A DNA stretch of 64,000 nt. It comes from Cytophagaceae bacterium ABcell3 (GTDB lineage: Bacteria > Bacteroidota > Bacteroidia > Cytophagales > Cytophagaceae). Of this stretch, positions 45,691 through 53,593 are shown one piece after another. Position numbers and translations under genes: made by a program. The notes under the pieces are model-generated. The model worked only from the letters and a program-made list of their open reading frames with translations. It searched no databases and was not told the origin of the DNA. Numbering within the stretch: the first letter of the stretch is position 1; each line of letters begins with the position of its first letter. The stretch covers positions 3,370,584 to 3,434,583 of the forward strand of contig CP133159.1 of the NCBI GenBank assembly GCA_030913385.1, read 5' to 3'.

Positions 45691-45888
45691 ATCAATTCCC
45701 TCTTTTAAATATAAAAGATAAAGGAACCGATATGTTTACAGCAGGAAAATACAAAGGTACAGACATAATGCAACACCAATATTAAGTCACTATAAAACAA
45801 TAAATTACAAACAAGCCTTAGAATAACCATATCCCTATGCGCAGAACCGTCACCACTTAAACTTTTGCCGTTCAAGACCAATAAAAAG

Positions 45889-45917
45889 AGAGGTTAAGCC
45901 TTAAGAACCTAACCTCT
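45889..45917. terminator. Terminator-like hairpin downstream of the second aldo/keto reductase
   Basis: Inverted repeat AGAGGTTA / TAACCTCT with a 13-nt loop, 25 bp beyond the stop of the minus-strand gene at 45943, flanked by A-rich and T-rich runs. The rest of the 45691-45942 gap shows nothing else. Confidence 0.5.
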
Positions 45918-45942
45918 ATATTCTTTTTGCTTTACACTGTTT

Positions 45943-46980
45943 TTATGGTGCAGGAATGGAAAACCGCTCGTGTACCCCTTCTATCTCTTCTAATACAGAA
46001 TCGTCTAGTTTTACATGAATAGAGCCTATATTTTCTTTTAATTGCTGCATGGTAGTAGCACCAATAATATTTGAAGTGACAAAAGGCCTTTGGTTTACAA
46101 AAGCTAAGGCCATAGATGCAGGGCTTAACCCATGTTTTTCAGCAATTTCAACATAGGATTGGGCAGCCTTTTCAACCTGAGGCTTATTATACCTCTGCAT
46201 TTTAGGGAAAAGGTTTAATCTAGACCTTTCATCTGCGGTATTTTTAAGGTATTTGCCTGATAAAACACCAAAAGCCATGGGCGAATAAGCCAACATAGCG
46301 ATATTTTCTCTTGTAACAATCTCGGAAAGGCCTACTTCAAAACTTCTATTCAACAAATTATAAGGGTTTTGAATACTCACAACAGGAGGAAGCCCCTGTA
46401 CTGCGGCCAAATGTAGACACCTCATGAGCCCCCATGGTGTTTCATTGGACAATCCCACATGCCTGATCTTGCCTTCTTTTTGAAACCTCTGTAAAACCGT
46501 CAATACTTCTTGAAAATTATCTTCCCATTCATCCTCTTTATGAACGAAGCCTAGTTTACCAAAACAGTTGGTTTTCCGCTCAGGCCAATGAAGCTGATAA
46601 AGGTCGATATAATCAGTCTGAAGCCTCTTGAGAGAACCCTCTAGGGCTTTAGTAAGGTGGTCAGGCGCAAAAGAAGGGACGTTCCTTATATAAGCAAGCC
46701 CTGGATTGGGACCTGTAGCCTTACTGGCCACAATAACTTTATCACGTATCCCCCTTTTTTTAAGCCATGTCCCAATGTATTTTTCAGTAAGGCCTTGGGT
46801 CTCTTTTTTTCCTGGCACAGGATACATTTCAGCAGTATCAATAAAATTGATTCCTTGAGAAACAGCATAATCAAGCTGCTCATGCGCATCCTCTTCCGAA
46901 TTCTGCTCCCCAAAGGTCATCGTTCCCATACAAATACGGCTAACACTGATATCCGTATTTCCAAGTTTCCGGTATTCCAT
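45943..46980 (-). CDS. Aldo/keto reductase (Tas-like)
   Basis: A 345-residue NADP(H)-dependent aldo/keto reductase with the long-form layout of E. coli Tas: 'MEYRKLGNTDISVSRICMGTMTFG', catalytic Asp and Tyr in 'FIDTAEMYPVPGKKETQG', Lys in 'VIVASKATGP', His in 'DLYQLHWPERKTNCFGKLG' and cofactor end 'SNIIGATTMQQLKENIGSI'. The 'MYPVP' and 'HWPER' segments set it apart from the reductase at 25962. The physiological substrate is unknown. Confidence 0.9.
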   Translation of the reverse strand: MEYRKLGNTDISVSRICMGTMTFGEQNSEEDAHEQLDYAVSQGINFIDTAEMYPVPGKKETQGLTEKYIGTWLKKRGIRDKVIVASKATGPNPGLAYIRNVPSFAPDHLTKALEGSLKRLQTDYIDLYQLHWPERKTNCFGKLGFVHKEDEWEDNFQEVLTVLQRFQKEGKIRHVGLSNETPWGLMRCLHLAAVQGLPPVVSIQNPYNLLNRSFEVGLSEIVTRENIAMLAYSPMAFGVLSGKYLKNTADERSRLNLFPKMQRYNKPQVEKAAQSYVEIAEKHGLSPASMALAFVNQRPFVTSNIIGATTMQQLKENIGSIHVKLDDSVLEEIEGVHERFSIPAP

Positions 46981-47011
46981 AAAAAATGATCAATTTAATA
47001 TTATACATCAT

Positions 47012-47245
47012 TCACTCAGCCAAAAAGTCAATAATAATGGCGGCTGCAAGTAGAAAATTAATCATAAATATGGAAAAAATAAGGATAATATGCCCAATTC
47101 TTTTCTTCATAAGCCTTTTTATGAAAAACCTAACGGTAACCAAGAATGTTAAGCAGCATATTCTGAAAAATACATACACAGTGAGAAAAGCTATAACCTT
47201 CTGAATATTTGCACTAAATCCCCTGTTTACAAAAGGAAACCCCAT
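47012..47245 (-). CDS. Possible small membrane protein
   Basis: A 77-residue frame with two hydrophobic stretches ('VIAFLTVYVFFRICCLTFLV' and 'IILIFSIFMINFLLAAAIII') separated by a basic loop (RFFIKRLMKKR), as in a two-helix inner-membrane protein. It lies 31 bp upstream of the aldo/keto reductase on the same strand. The opposite strand also has an open frame, and composition alone cannot settle it. Confidence 0.35.
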   Translation of the reverse strand: MGFPFVNRGFSANIQKVIAFLTVYVFFRICCLTFLVTVRFFIKRLMKKRIGHIILIFSIFMINFLLAAAIIIDFLAE

Positions 47246-47453
47246 CGGCGGAAAAGAGACTTCCAGACTTTTACCTACCTACTTTTATGCCATTAGGAGA
47301 AAAAACGCCTAAATAACCTAAACCAACACCCCAAAAGCTACAAACAGAAAACTTACCCACCAAACACAACAAAACAATATTAATTTCCTTTTGTAAATTA
47401 TCAAAACAGGAAGTTTACATTTTTAAACTAAAACACTTTAATACACTGCTACA

Positions 47454-47509
47454 CAACAATTTAAACAATTTACAATTGTAATCATAATTGTAAATTGTTT
47501 AAATTGTTG
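47454..47509. repeat. 24-bp perfect inverted repeat upstream of the XRE gene
   Basis: Arms at 47454-47477 and 47486-47509 are exact complements around the 8-nt spacer GTAATCAT. The left arm begins CAACAATTTAAAC and ends TTTACAATT; with the spacer it forms TTTACAATTGTAA, the same core as the downstream operator-like sites. The 47246-47901 gap contains no gene. Confidence 0.85.
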
Positions 47510-47684
47510 GAAAAATGGTACTGGTAATAGCTCTTCGTTATATTCTGAAACATATTCAGTAAAATACATTAAAGGTAAATGATAGGCAATATGGCTGTTT
47601 TCTTGCTACTGCATCAAGTTAAACCATCACGAAAAGGCTGCAAAAGGAAGGCAAAATCACCTCAAAAGACACGCATCAACTTGT

Positions 47685-47708
47685 TTACACCTGTAATCAC
47701 ACATGTAA
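47685..47708. promoter_or_regulatory. Operator-like tandem pair 1 (TTACANNTGTAA)
   Basis: TTACACCTGTAA at 47685-47696 is followed with no gap by TCACACATGTAA at 47697-47708 (one mismatch to the consensus). It lies about 200 bp before the XRE start. Confidence 0.7.
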
Positions 47709-47805
47709 ATAGTTTTATTCTAAAATAACTTACCCTAAACAGTAACTAACTATAATACAATGCTTTAGTCACTAAATATTGCTTTATTTGGGCTAATTTT
47801 ACAGT

Positions 47806-47829
47806 TTACATTTGTAATTACATTTGTAA
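47806..47829. promoter_or_regulatory. Operator-like tandem pair 2 (TTACANNTGTAA)
   Basis: Two exact copies of TTACATTTGTAA, 47806-47817 and 47818-47829, abut each other. They sit 13 bp upstream of the candidate -33 element, a place where a bound repressor could block or an activator contact RNA polymerase. Confidence 0.75.
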
Positions 47830-47842
47830 ATCACGGTTTAAC

Positions 47843-47871
47843 TTTGTATAATTGCGTTATAGTTACTCTTG
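47843..47871 (+). promoter_or_regulatory. Candidate promoter of the XRE gene
   Basis: TTTG at 47843-47846 and TACTCTTG at 47864-47871 (one mismatch to TAnnTTTG) with 17 nt between them. The expected start would fall close to 47880, leaving a short leader. Confidence 0.45.
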
Positions 47872-47883
47872 ATACATGGATTT

Positions 47884-47895
47884 ATACATTTGTAA
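47884..47895. promoter_or_regulatory. Operator-like site overlapping the XRE leader
   Basis: ATACATTTGTAA (one mismatch to TTACANNTGTAA), 7 bp before the start codon, where binding would occlude transcription start or translation. Confidence 0.55.
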
Positions 47896-47901
47896 ACACA
47901 A

Positions 47902-48450
47902 ATGGACACTACAAAAAGGATAAAGAAAATAATAGAGCACTTTGAACTCAGTCCTTCTGTTTTCGCAGATGAAATTGAGGTTCAACGCTCTAGCATCTCC
48001 CATATACTGTCTGGGAGAAACAAGCCCAGTTTAGACCTTATTCAAAAGGTCATTAAAAGGTTTCCGGAGATCAATCCGGTATGGTTACTAACAGGAAAGG
48101 GTGAAATGAAACAATTAGACTTATTTGGCGATCAGGAAAACAAACCTAGCGAGGATCAAAAGATTACGAATGTAAACCACAACAAATCTACTCCTGAACC
48201 AGCTTCTGAGGACAAGTTTACAAATGTAACTAACACGCAGCCGTACCAGTCTGTGCCACCACCGGCTCCCCAAGCCGCTACACCTCCTCCGCCTCCCGAA
48301 CCACCTAAAGCTCCTGAAGAACCTCCAAAAACGCAAAGAATTGAGCAGGATAACTCCATGCTGCCGTTTTTAGGGTCAAAAGGCAAAAAAATTGAAAAAA
48401 TCGTAATTTTCTACGACGACAAAACCTTTTCCGTATACAATCCTGAATAA
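47902..48450 (+). CDS. XRE-type helix-turn-helix regulator with proline-rich linker
   Basis: 182 residues. Residues ~5-68 form an XRE/Cro-like helix-turn-helix domain ('ELSPSVFADEIEVQRSSISHILSGRNKPSLDLIQKV' and 'INPVWLLTGKGEM'). A disordered linker follows, with a run 'PPPAPQAATPPPPPEPPKAP' at about 115-135, then a short conserved-looking end 'KIEKIVIFYDDKTFSVYNPE'. No protease (LexA/S24) domain is present. Operator-like palindromes TTACANNTGTAA occur upstream and twice inside the gene, which suggests autoregulation. Targets elsewhere cannot be seen. Confidence 0.85.
   Translation: MDTTKRIKKIIEHFELSPSVFADEIEVQRSSISHILSGRNKPSLDLIQKVIKRFPEINPVWLLTGKGEMKQLDLFGDQENKPSEDQKITNVNHNKSTPEPASEDKFTNVTNTQPYQSVPPPAPQAATPPPPPEPPKAPEEPPKTQRIEQDNSMLPFLGSKGKKIEKIVIFYDDKTFSVYNPE
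48164..48229. promoter_or_regulatory. Two operator-like sites inside the XRE gene
   Basis: TTACGAATGTAA (48164-48175, one mismatch) and TTACAAATGTAA (48218-48229, exact) lie 54 bp apart within the linker-coding part, both encoding a Thr-Asn-Val segment. They match the upstream sites. Confidence 0.5.
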
Positions 48451-48490
48451 CTGTATTTCAATTACTTATACCGAAAAATCAACTCCTTAA

Positions 48491-48567
48491 AAGCCCTGAG
48501 AATTAAATATTCATTTCCCTGCCGTATATAGGGACAGAATATTTAATTCTCGTGGCTTATTTTTTCT
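48491..48567 (+). terminator. Long terminator hairpin after the XRE gene
   Basis: AAGCC … GGCTT outer pair, a perfect 15-bp stem GAGAATTAAATATTC / GAATATTTAATTCTC, an inner TCCCT / AGGGA stem, and a T-run after it. Confidence 0.8.
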
Positions 48568-48653
48568 AAAGTTCACTTCTTTAAAAAATGAGACGGCTTT
48601 ACTTTACTTCTCCTACCGACGACTGACCTTTCGTCATGTAAATTAATCTTGAT

Positions 48654-49742
48654 TCAAAAGGCATAGCGGATTTGGCAATATGGCAATTTGTCGTTTAGCA
48701 GATCTGTGAAGGATTGGACAAGTTCAGTTTTTAAGCCTCGTTTATAACGGAGGTTCTTTCCTCCTGTTTGGGAAAATTTGGTTTCCTGAATATCGGGTTT
48801 CCACAATAGCTCTTCCCCTTTTGGGTGCCACTCCATATTTATATCATGCAGCTTGGTGTTGTGTGTTAGAAAAATTATTTCACATTTTAACTGTGCTTTT
48901 GTTTTAGCTGATGCCAAGTCATCAATTGCCTCCATAAGCTCATTATAGTCTTTTAACCACCCGTCATAAAACATGACAGGGGAAAAATTGAGGTGCACTT
49001 CATAACCAGCTTCTACAAAATCGTTCAAAGCTTCTATCCTATCGTTAGTGGGCGAGGTACGGACATCAACTATTTTTGCAATATTTGACGGCATCAAACT
49101 AAAGCGGATCCTGGTCTTTAATTGTGGATCATAATTGAGCATATCCCGGTTGACAAACTTTGTGGCAAAAGTACCTTTTGCTGTTGGCAGCTCTTTAAAA
49201 AGATTTACGATGTCCTTAATATTGTCAGATACGGCTGCGTCTACAGAGCAGTCGCTGTTTTCCCCAATTTCATAAACCCAATACTGTTCATCTATCTGAT
49301 CAGGTTCTGTCTTTAACCCTTGTTTTCTGGAATGGTTGGTGATATACTTCAGTATTTGTTCTATATTGACAAACACAGTTATCGGATTGGCGTACCCTTT
49401 TCTTCTTGGCACATAGCAGTAAGAACATGCCATAGCACACCCATTGGCTAGCGAAGGTGCAACAAAATGAGAGCTCCGAGTATTAGGTCTTGCCGTAAGC
49501 CCTTTCTTTACCCCAAGAACCAAAATATTTTTTTTGTTTCTAAGCCACCGCTCTGCCATCCCTTCATTACCGTAAAGATCTGGTATCTTCCAATGAGAGG
49601 AAACCATAATACGTTCAGCATCTGAATACTTTTCAAGCAATTCTTTTCCTCTTGGATACAGGCCTATGTTCGGTTCGTGATATATTTGTTTGATATCAAG
49701 CACCTGAAGAATTTTTTCTTTTTCTGTGATTTTCAACATCAC
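48654..49742 (-). CDS. Radical SAM protein of the spore photoproduct lyase family
   Basis: 362 residues with the radical SAM cluster motif in 'LANGCAMACSYCYVPRRKGYANP' near residue 103 (CxxxCxxC). The C-terminal part ('VHLNFSPVMFYDGWLKDYNELMEAIDD') fits the SPL family, which in Bacillus reverses the spore photoproduct thymine dimer. This host is not a spore former, so the substrate is uncertain; repair of DNA photolesions or nucleotide modification are possibilities. It overlaps by four bases with the upstream 97-residue gene. Confidence 0.85.
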   Translation of the reverse strand: MMLKITEKEKILQVLDIKQIYHEPNIGLYPRGKELLEKYSDAERIMVSSHWKIPDLYGNEGMAERWLRNKKNILVLGVKKGLTARPNTRSSHFVAPSLANGCAMACSYCYVPRRKGYANPITVFVNIEQILKYITNHSRKQGLKTEPDQIDEQYWVYEIGENSDCSVDAAVSDNIKDIVNLFKELPTAKGTFATKFVNRDMLNYDPQLKTRIRFSLMPSNIAKIVDVRTSPTNDRIEALNDFVEAGYEVHLNFSPVMFYDGWLKDYNELMEAIDDLASAKTKAQLKCEIIFLTHNTKLHDINMEWHPKGEELLWKPDIQETKFSQTGGKNLRYKRGLKTELVQSFTDLLNDKLPYCQIRYAF

Positions 49743-50032
49743 TTATATCTGTTTACCTTTCCCTTTCTTTCCCAATGGGATTTGGTTTCTCCTGAAGACA
49801 TTTTACTGATCTGCCGGACATACCTATCACCTTTGATAGACCCATCCTCATTTCTTTTTCCTATGTAAAGTGTCACGGGCAAGCCCTGCTCATTGGTAAC
49901 AATGGTAACATCGTTGTTCCTGAAAGTCTCATCGATCCGAACACAAGGAGCATATTTTCTCTCTAGCTTCTTCTCTAAGCGCTCACCAAACAACCTGCGC
50001 CTTTGCCGCTCTATAGGTTTTGGGGTTCTCAT
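49739..50032 (-). CDS. Small basic protein translationally coupled to the SPL-like gene
   Basis: 97 residues, strongly basic N-terminus ('MRTPKPIERQRRRLFGERLEKKLERKYAPC'), then 'VTIVTNEQGLPVTLYIGKRNEDGSIKGDRYVRQI'. No known family is recognised. A strong SD (AAAGGAGG at 50040-50047, 7 nt before the ATG) fixes the start at 50032, although the frame is open to 50083. The stop overlaps the SPL-like start codon, so translation is likely coupled, and the protein may act with that enzyme. Confidence 0.75.
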   Translation of the reverse strand: MRTPKPIERQRRRLFGERLEKKLERKYAPCVRIDETFRNNDVTIVTNEQGLPVTLYIGKRNEDGSIKGDRYVRQISKMSSGETKSHWERKGKVNRYK

Positions 50033-50039
50033 GACATTT

Positions 50040-50047
50040 CCTCCTTT
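50040..50047 (-). promoter_or_regulatory. Strong Shine-Dalgarno site for the small basic gene
   Basis: AAAGGAGG, spacing 7 nt to the ATG at 50032. It decides this start over the longer frame. Confidence 0.75.
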
Positions 50048-50216
50048 ATTCTTAAAACAAAAAAAGCACAGATTACTATCCATGCTTAGGTAAAGAAAAG
50101 CTTCACCTGAAATTTACAACAGAACACCCCTTAGGTAGCAAAACAATTCAAACTTGTTCTTTTCCCACATACCAAAATCTCGTCCAAAATTGACAAAAGC
50201 TCCCTTGTATATCATA

Positions 50217-50876
50217 TTACTTCCGGATCTTATCGGCAAAAACCTTTCGGAATTTTTCGACTTTAGGTTGTATAACAAATGAACAATAGGGCTGCCCCTG
50301 GTTTTGTTTAAAATAGTTTTGATGGTATCCTTCTGCCGGATAAAATTTTTGTGCAGGAGCAATCTCCGTAACGATAGGGTCATCCCAGGCACCGGATTGG
50401 TCAAGTTCCTTAAGAACCTTGGTAGCAATTTCCTGCTGAGCTTGGTCATGATAGAAAATAGCAGAACGGTATTGCGTCCCGGTATCTGCCCCTTGCCTGT
50501 TAAGCGTGGTCGGGTCATGGGTTTTGAAGAAAATTTCGAGCAGCTCCTCATAGCTGATTGTATCAGGGTCATAGGTAACCTGCACAACTTCTGCATGCCC
50601 TGTATTGCCACCGCACACAGCTTCATAAGTAGGGTTTTCTGTTTCACCACCTGTATAGCCTGACACTACAGATTGCACGCCCTTTAAATCTTGGAAAATA
50701 GCCTCGACACACCAGAAACATCCAGCGCCAAATGTTGCTTGTTTCATACCTTCTGTTGGTTTATGGTTATATGTTCGTTCTTCTGACTCTTGTCCACAAG
50801 AACTCAATATGGCAAAGAAAACAATAAAATACATATTAAAATTTCTGTACAAGAAAGCCGTACTTTTATTATTCAT
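50217..50876 (-). CDS. msrA: Peptide-methionine (S)-S-oxide reductase MsrA, lipoprotein form
   Basis: 219 residues. The signal sequence ends in a lipobox ('[11 protein letters not shown]'), so the enzyme is exported and lipid-anchored rather than cytoplasmic. The MsrA domain starts at '[22 protein letters not shown]' with catalytic Cys in GCFWC, then 'VSGYTGG', '[15 protein letters not shown]' and '[11 protein letters not shown]'. It repairs methionine sulfoxide in envelope proteins. The start at 50876 (MNNKS) provides the positive n-region; the frame is open to 50891 and another ATG is at 50834. Confidence 0.9.
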   Translation of the reverse strand: MNNKSTAFLYRNFNMYFIVFFAILSSCGQESEERTYNHKPTEGMKQATFGAGCFWCVEAIFQDLKGVQSVVSGYTGGETENPTYEAVCGGNTGHAEVVQVTYDPDTISYEELLEIFFKTHDPTTLNRQGADTGTQYRSAIFYHDQAQQEIATKVLKELDQSGAWDDPIVTEIAPAQKFYPAEGYHQNYFKQNQGQPYCSFVIQPKVEKFRKVFADKIRK

Positions 50877-50926
50877 TCCATCATAACACATGACATAGGT
50901 AAAAAGATGTAAAAAAGCATATTTTT

Positions 50927-51103
50927 TTAACCTGGATTATGCATTAAACTTCGTTATGAGGGGCAAAAGAACAAAAAGATCAGCGTGTTTGGTTTGCCAA
51001 GCATAGTGGTTCTATGGTAAAAAAAAACAAATGCGAGCGAAACGTCTGATTTGAAGTTATTTTGCCACGCAATAGAAAGTTCGAATGCATATTTCAGGTA
51101 TAA
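50927..51103. repeat. Family A palindromic element, copy A5
   Basis: A full copy. TTTAA-CCTGGATTATGCATTA at the left and GAATGCATATTTCAGG-TATAA at the right. The arms GGGGCAAAA … TTTTGCC pair, the apical stem CATAG-tggtt-CTATG is intact, and GTTTGG … CAAAT pairs below it. Confidence 0.85.
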
Positions 51104-51342
51104 AGCTCAGAAGGTCCCATGGCAGTTCACGCAAATAAGGTTCAAATAAAGCCATTTAAGGCATTCTTCAACAATTCCGCACAGGAAGATACAAAGCTTG
51201 CAAAAAACAGCTTTAAAAGGCCTTAAACTGAAAATAAAGAAGGTTGTAAAAATGATTGATAACGGGAGGCCGCATTGCACCAAGGGCGAGTGGGTAAAAC
51301 TGGATCTCCATAAAGATAGCGAACAGGGACAAGCCCCATCCA
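51104..51342. other. No supported gene between repeat A5 and acyP
   Basis: Open frames of 70-80 codons exist on both strands (for example 51107-51343 minus), but none shows a recognisable domain, signal peptide or clear start site. Possibly a decayed gene. Confidence 0.4.
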
Positions 51343-51612
51343 CTACCTATCTATAACAAATGAAGCAAAATCTTGGGCACTGCCCTCCTTCACATCAATA
51401 TCAGAAACCCTTGCCAATACCGGGCCTTTTTTACACCACCGGACAAACTCCTCAAGCTTTTCTTCCGGCCCCTCTGCTTCAATATAAACCGACCCATCGG
51501 ACATGTTTTTCACAAGTCCTTTCAGGCCAAGCTCAAGTGCCTTTTCTCTGGCCGAAGCCCGATAATATACACCCTGCACCTTTCCGGTAACGGTAATTGT
51601 TAAATGCTTCAT
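51343..51612 (-). CDS. acyP: Acylphosphatase
   Basis: An 89-residue enzyme that hydrolyses acyl phosphates. The substrate-binding loop 'VTGKVQGVYYRASAREKA' (Gly-x-Val-Gln-Gly-Val-x-x-Arg) and the catalytic Asn in 'LVKNMSDGSVYIEAEG' are in place. The length is typical and the start ATG is unambiguous. Confidence 0.93.
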   Translation of the reverse strand: MKHLTITVTGKVQGVYYRASAREKALELGLKGLVKNMSDGSVYIEAEGPEEKLEEFVRWCKKGPVLARVSDIDVKEGSAQDFASFVIDR

Positions 51613-51908
51613 ACCTCAAATAAATTTACATAAACAAAAAAGCACATAAGTTTAAAATTGTTTTGTTTCTTTTACTCTTAAATAAAACCTGCCGTTTAAA
51701 TACAAAAAGAATAACTAGAAATACCAATAGCTTATAAATTGGTAATGAATATTATAAATAAACTTAACCGAACTATTACTATAATACTAAAATACAATTT
51801 TAAAAAAACAGATATCACATCCTATTAGCACCATACAAGCAGCCTTATCAAGTTGCAAGCCTCTACTCTATTCTTTACTTTTGCACTTGCTATAACGAAT
51901 TTCCACTC

Positions 51909-52541
51909 ATGTCTTCTTTCAGGTACTTTAAAATATACAAGCCATACAGGATGCTTAGCCAGTTTACAGGCGGTCATGGACAACAACCTGTTCTTTCCGA
52001 ACTAGGCAACTTCCCCAAAGATGTTTACCCTGTAGGAAGGTTGGATGCAGACAGCGAAGGCCTCCTCCTGCTTACCAATAACAAAAAAATAAATAGCCTG
52101 CTACTCAACCCTAAAAACAAACACGAAAGGACATACTATGCGCAGGTTGAAGGCATTGCCACAGAAAAGGCCATTGACATACTCGAAAACCGTGTAAGCA
52201 TTAGGATTGAAGGTCAAGACTATTTGACCCGGCCAGCTAAAGCCAGCTTACTAGAAGAGCCGGAAAACCTGCCCCCAAGACATCCACCTGTCCGTTTCAG
52301 GCTTAACAAACCTACTTCTTGGCTTTCTCTAACATTAATTGAGGGAAAATACAGACAGGTCAGGAAAATGACCGCAGCAGCCGGGTTCCCTACACTCCGC
52401 CTCATTAGGATTAGTATAGAAAACATGTACCTTGGGAGCATGCAGCCAGGAGAAGTCCAAGAATTGTCTGAAAAAGAATTTCTTAAACAGCTAAATTTGA
52501 CTAATAAAATCCACTCGGCCAGAAAAAGTAGATCGCATTAA
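51909..52541 (+). CDS. rluE: 23S rRNA pseudouridine synthase, RluE-like
   Basis: A 210-residue RsuA-family enzyme without an S4 domain, like RluE. The N-terminal 'RYFKIYKPYRMLSQFTG', the catalytic Asp in 'VYPVGRLDADSEGLLLLTNN', 'KTYYAQVEG'-like 'RTYYAQVEG' and 'GKYRQVRKMTAAAGFPTLRLIRISI' are all present. It isomerises one uridine in 23S rRNA. The 296-bp gap before it (51613-51908) is AT-rich and shows no gene. Confidence 0.9.
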   Translation: MSSFRYFKIYKPYRMLSQFTGGHGQQPVLSELGNFPKDVYPVGRLDADSEGLLLLTNNKKINSLLLNPKNKHERTYYAQVEGIATEKAIDILENRVSIRIEGQDYLTRPAKASLLEEPENLPPRHPPVRFRLNKPTSWLSLTLIEGKYRQVRKMTAAAGFPTLRLIRISIENMYLGSMQPGEVQELSEKEFLKQLNLTNKIHSARKSRSH

Positions 52542-52605
52542 CAGTCACTCACACACGAACAATAAAGTTAGGTAAACTATCTGCCCCATGACCTGTTTTT
52601 CTGAT

Positions 52606-53124
52606 ATGGAAGAACAGATTATATTTTTTGATAGCTGGATGAGCCTTCTTAGGACTTTTCTGATAGGCATTTTTGCCTATGTAGCTATGATTGTCTTGCT
52701 TAGGGTTTCAGGCAAAAGAACTTTGTCAAAAATGAACGCCTTTGACTTCATTGTTACTGTTGCCTTGGGCTCTACGTTAGCCTCTGTAATAGTTACAAAA
52801 AACATAGCTTTAGCTGACGGGGTTTTGGCCTTTTCCATTTTAATCTTTCTTCAATTCATTATAACCAAAGCTGCTTGGAAGTCTAAAAAAGTAGTTAATC
52901 TTGTAAAATCAAACCCAACCCTTTTATTTTACCGCAATCGATTTTTACAAGAAAACATGAAAAAAGAACGGGTAACCAAAGAAGAAATATTAGCCTCCGT
53001 TAGACAAAACGGTTTTAAAGGGCTACAAAATGTTGAAGCTGTAATTATCGAAACAGATGGTTCTTTGAGCATCATTAGCAAAAGCGGTAATGAAGACACC
53101 TCTGCGCTAGACAAAATTACCTAA
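52606..53124 (+). CDS. DUF421 (YetF-like) membrane protein
   Basis: 172 residues from the ATG at 52606 (the frame opens at 52588). Three N-terminal membrane helices ('FLIGIFAYVAMIVLLRVSGKRTLSKMNAFDFIVTVALGSTLA…', 'LAFSILIFLQFII') precede a cytoplasmic domain ('VKSNPTLLFYRNRFLQENMKKERVTKEEILASVRQNGFKGLQNVEAVIIETDGSLSII'). This matches DUF421. The biochemical role is unknown. The start is chosen because family members begin close to 'MEEQIIFFDSWMSLLRT'. Confidence 0.9.
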   Translation: MEEQIIFFDSWMSLLRTFLIGIFAYVAMIVLLRVSGKRTLSKMNAFDFIVTVALGSTLASVIVTKNIALADGVLAFSILIFLQFIITKAAWKSKKVVNLVKSNPTLLFYRNRFLQENMKKERVTKEEILASVRQNGFKGLQNVEAVIIETDGSLSIISKSGNEDTSALDKIT

Positions 53125-53283
53125 ACGTATAACTCATGATGCAATTAATAGGTTAAAAGCAGGTAATAACATGTATTGCTATCCTACCAGCTTCTCCAAA
53201 AGTTAAAAAATGCATAAAAATCCAAGATTAAACTAATCCTCAAAGATCTTAGTTTTTTAAATAGGAGACAAAATTATTAGATT

Positions 53284-53562
53284 ATGCAGATTGAGGCGGT
53301 GAGAACAACAAACCATGCAGAGATAAAGCGTTGGGTCAAAGACAGACATGGTGTTCCAGCAAGGATATTGGAAACAGATACACCAGGGTTAGGCCCATTA
53401 ACAATATATTTTCCAGAGGCTCAGGAAAAACCAGACAACCTAGAAGTGTTGACCTGGGATGTTTTTCTGGAAGATTTTGAAAATCATGGATATCGCTTTG
53501 TGTATCAGGAGGCACTTCCTGACGGAACCATGAGTTACTTCTACAGAATAGAGAGAGGTTAA
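53284..53562 (+). CDS. Small conserved-looking protein of unknown function
   Basis: A 92-residue globular-looking protein ('MQIEAVRTTNHAEIKRWVKDRHGVPARILETDT … LEVLTWDVFLEDFENHGYRFVYQEALPDGTMSYFYRI'). No signal peptide or membrane segment, so cytoplasmic. Similar small proteins occur in other bacteria, but I cannot assign a function. Its stop codon lies inside a bidirectional terminator stem. Confidence 0.7.
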   Translation: MQIEAVRTTNHAEIKRWVKDRHGVPARILETDTPGLGPLTIYFPEAQEKPDNLEVLTWDVFLEDFENHGYRFVYQEALPDGTMSYFYRIERG

Positions 53563-53593
53563 AAAAACCGGTATTCCCGGTTTTTTTAACCTC
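53555..53593. terminator. Bidirectional terminator sharing the stop codons of both genes
   Basis: Perfect 17-bp inverted repeat GAGGTTAAAAAAACCGG / CCGGTTTTTTTAACCTC with loop TATTC. The TAA of the upstream gene (53560-53562) lies in the left arm and the TAA of the convergent gene (53586-53588) in the right arm. Confidence 0.9.

Noticed and set aside
47685-48450. XRE gene and operators considered as a prophage repressor region
   Set aside because: No integrase, divergent cro-like gene, structural phage gene or attachment site lies nearby.
51107-51343. 78-codon cysteine-rich, hydrophobic frame downstream of acyP
   Set aside because: I checked it against YidD-like and other small membrane families and found none of the motifs; the opposite strand is equally open.
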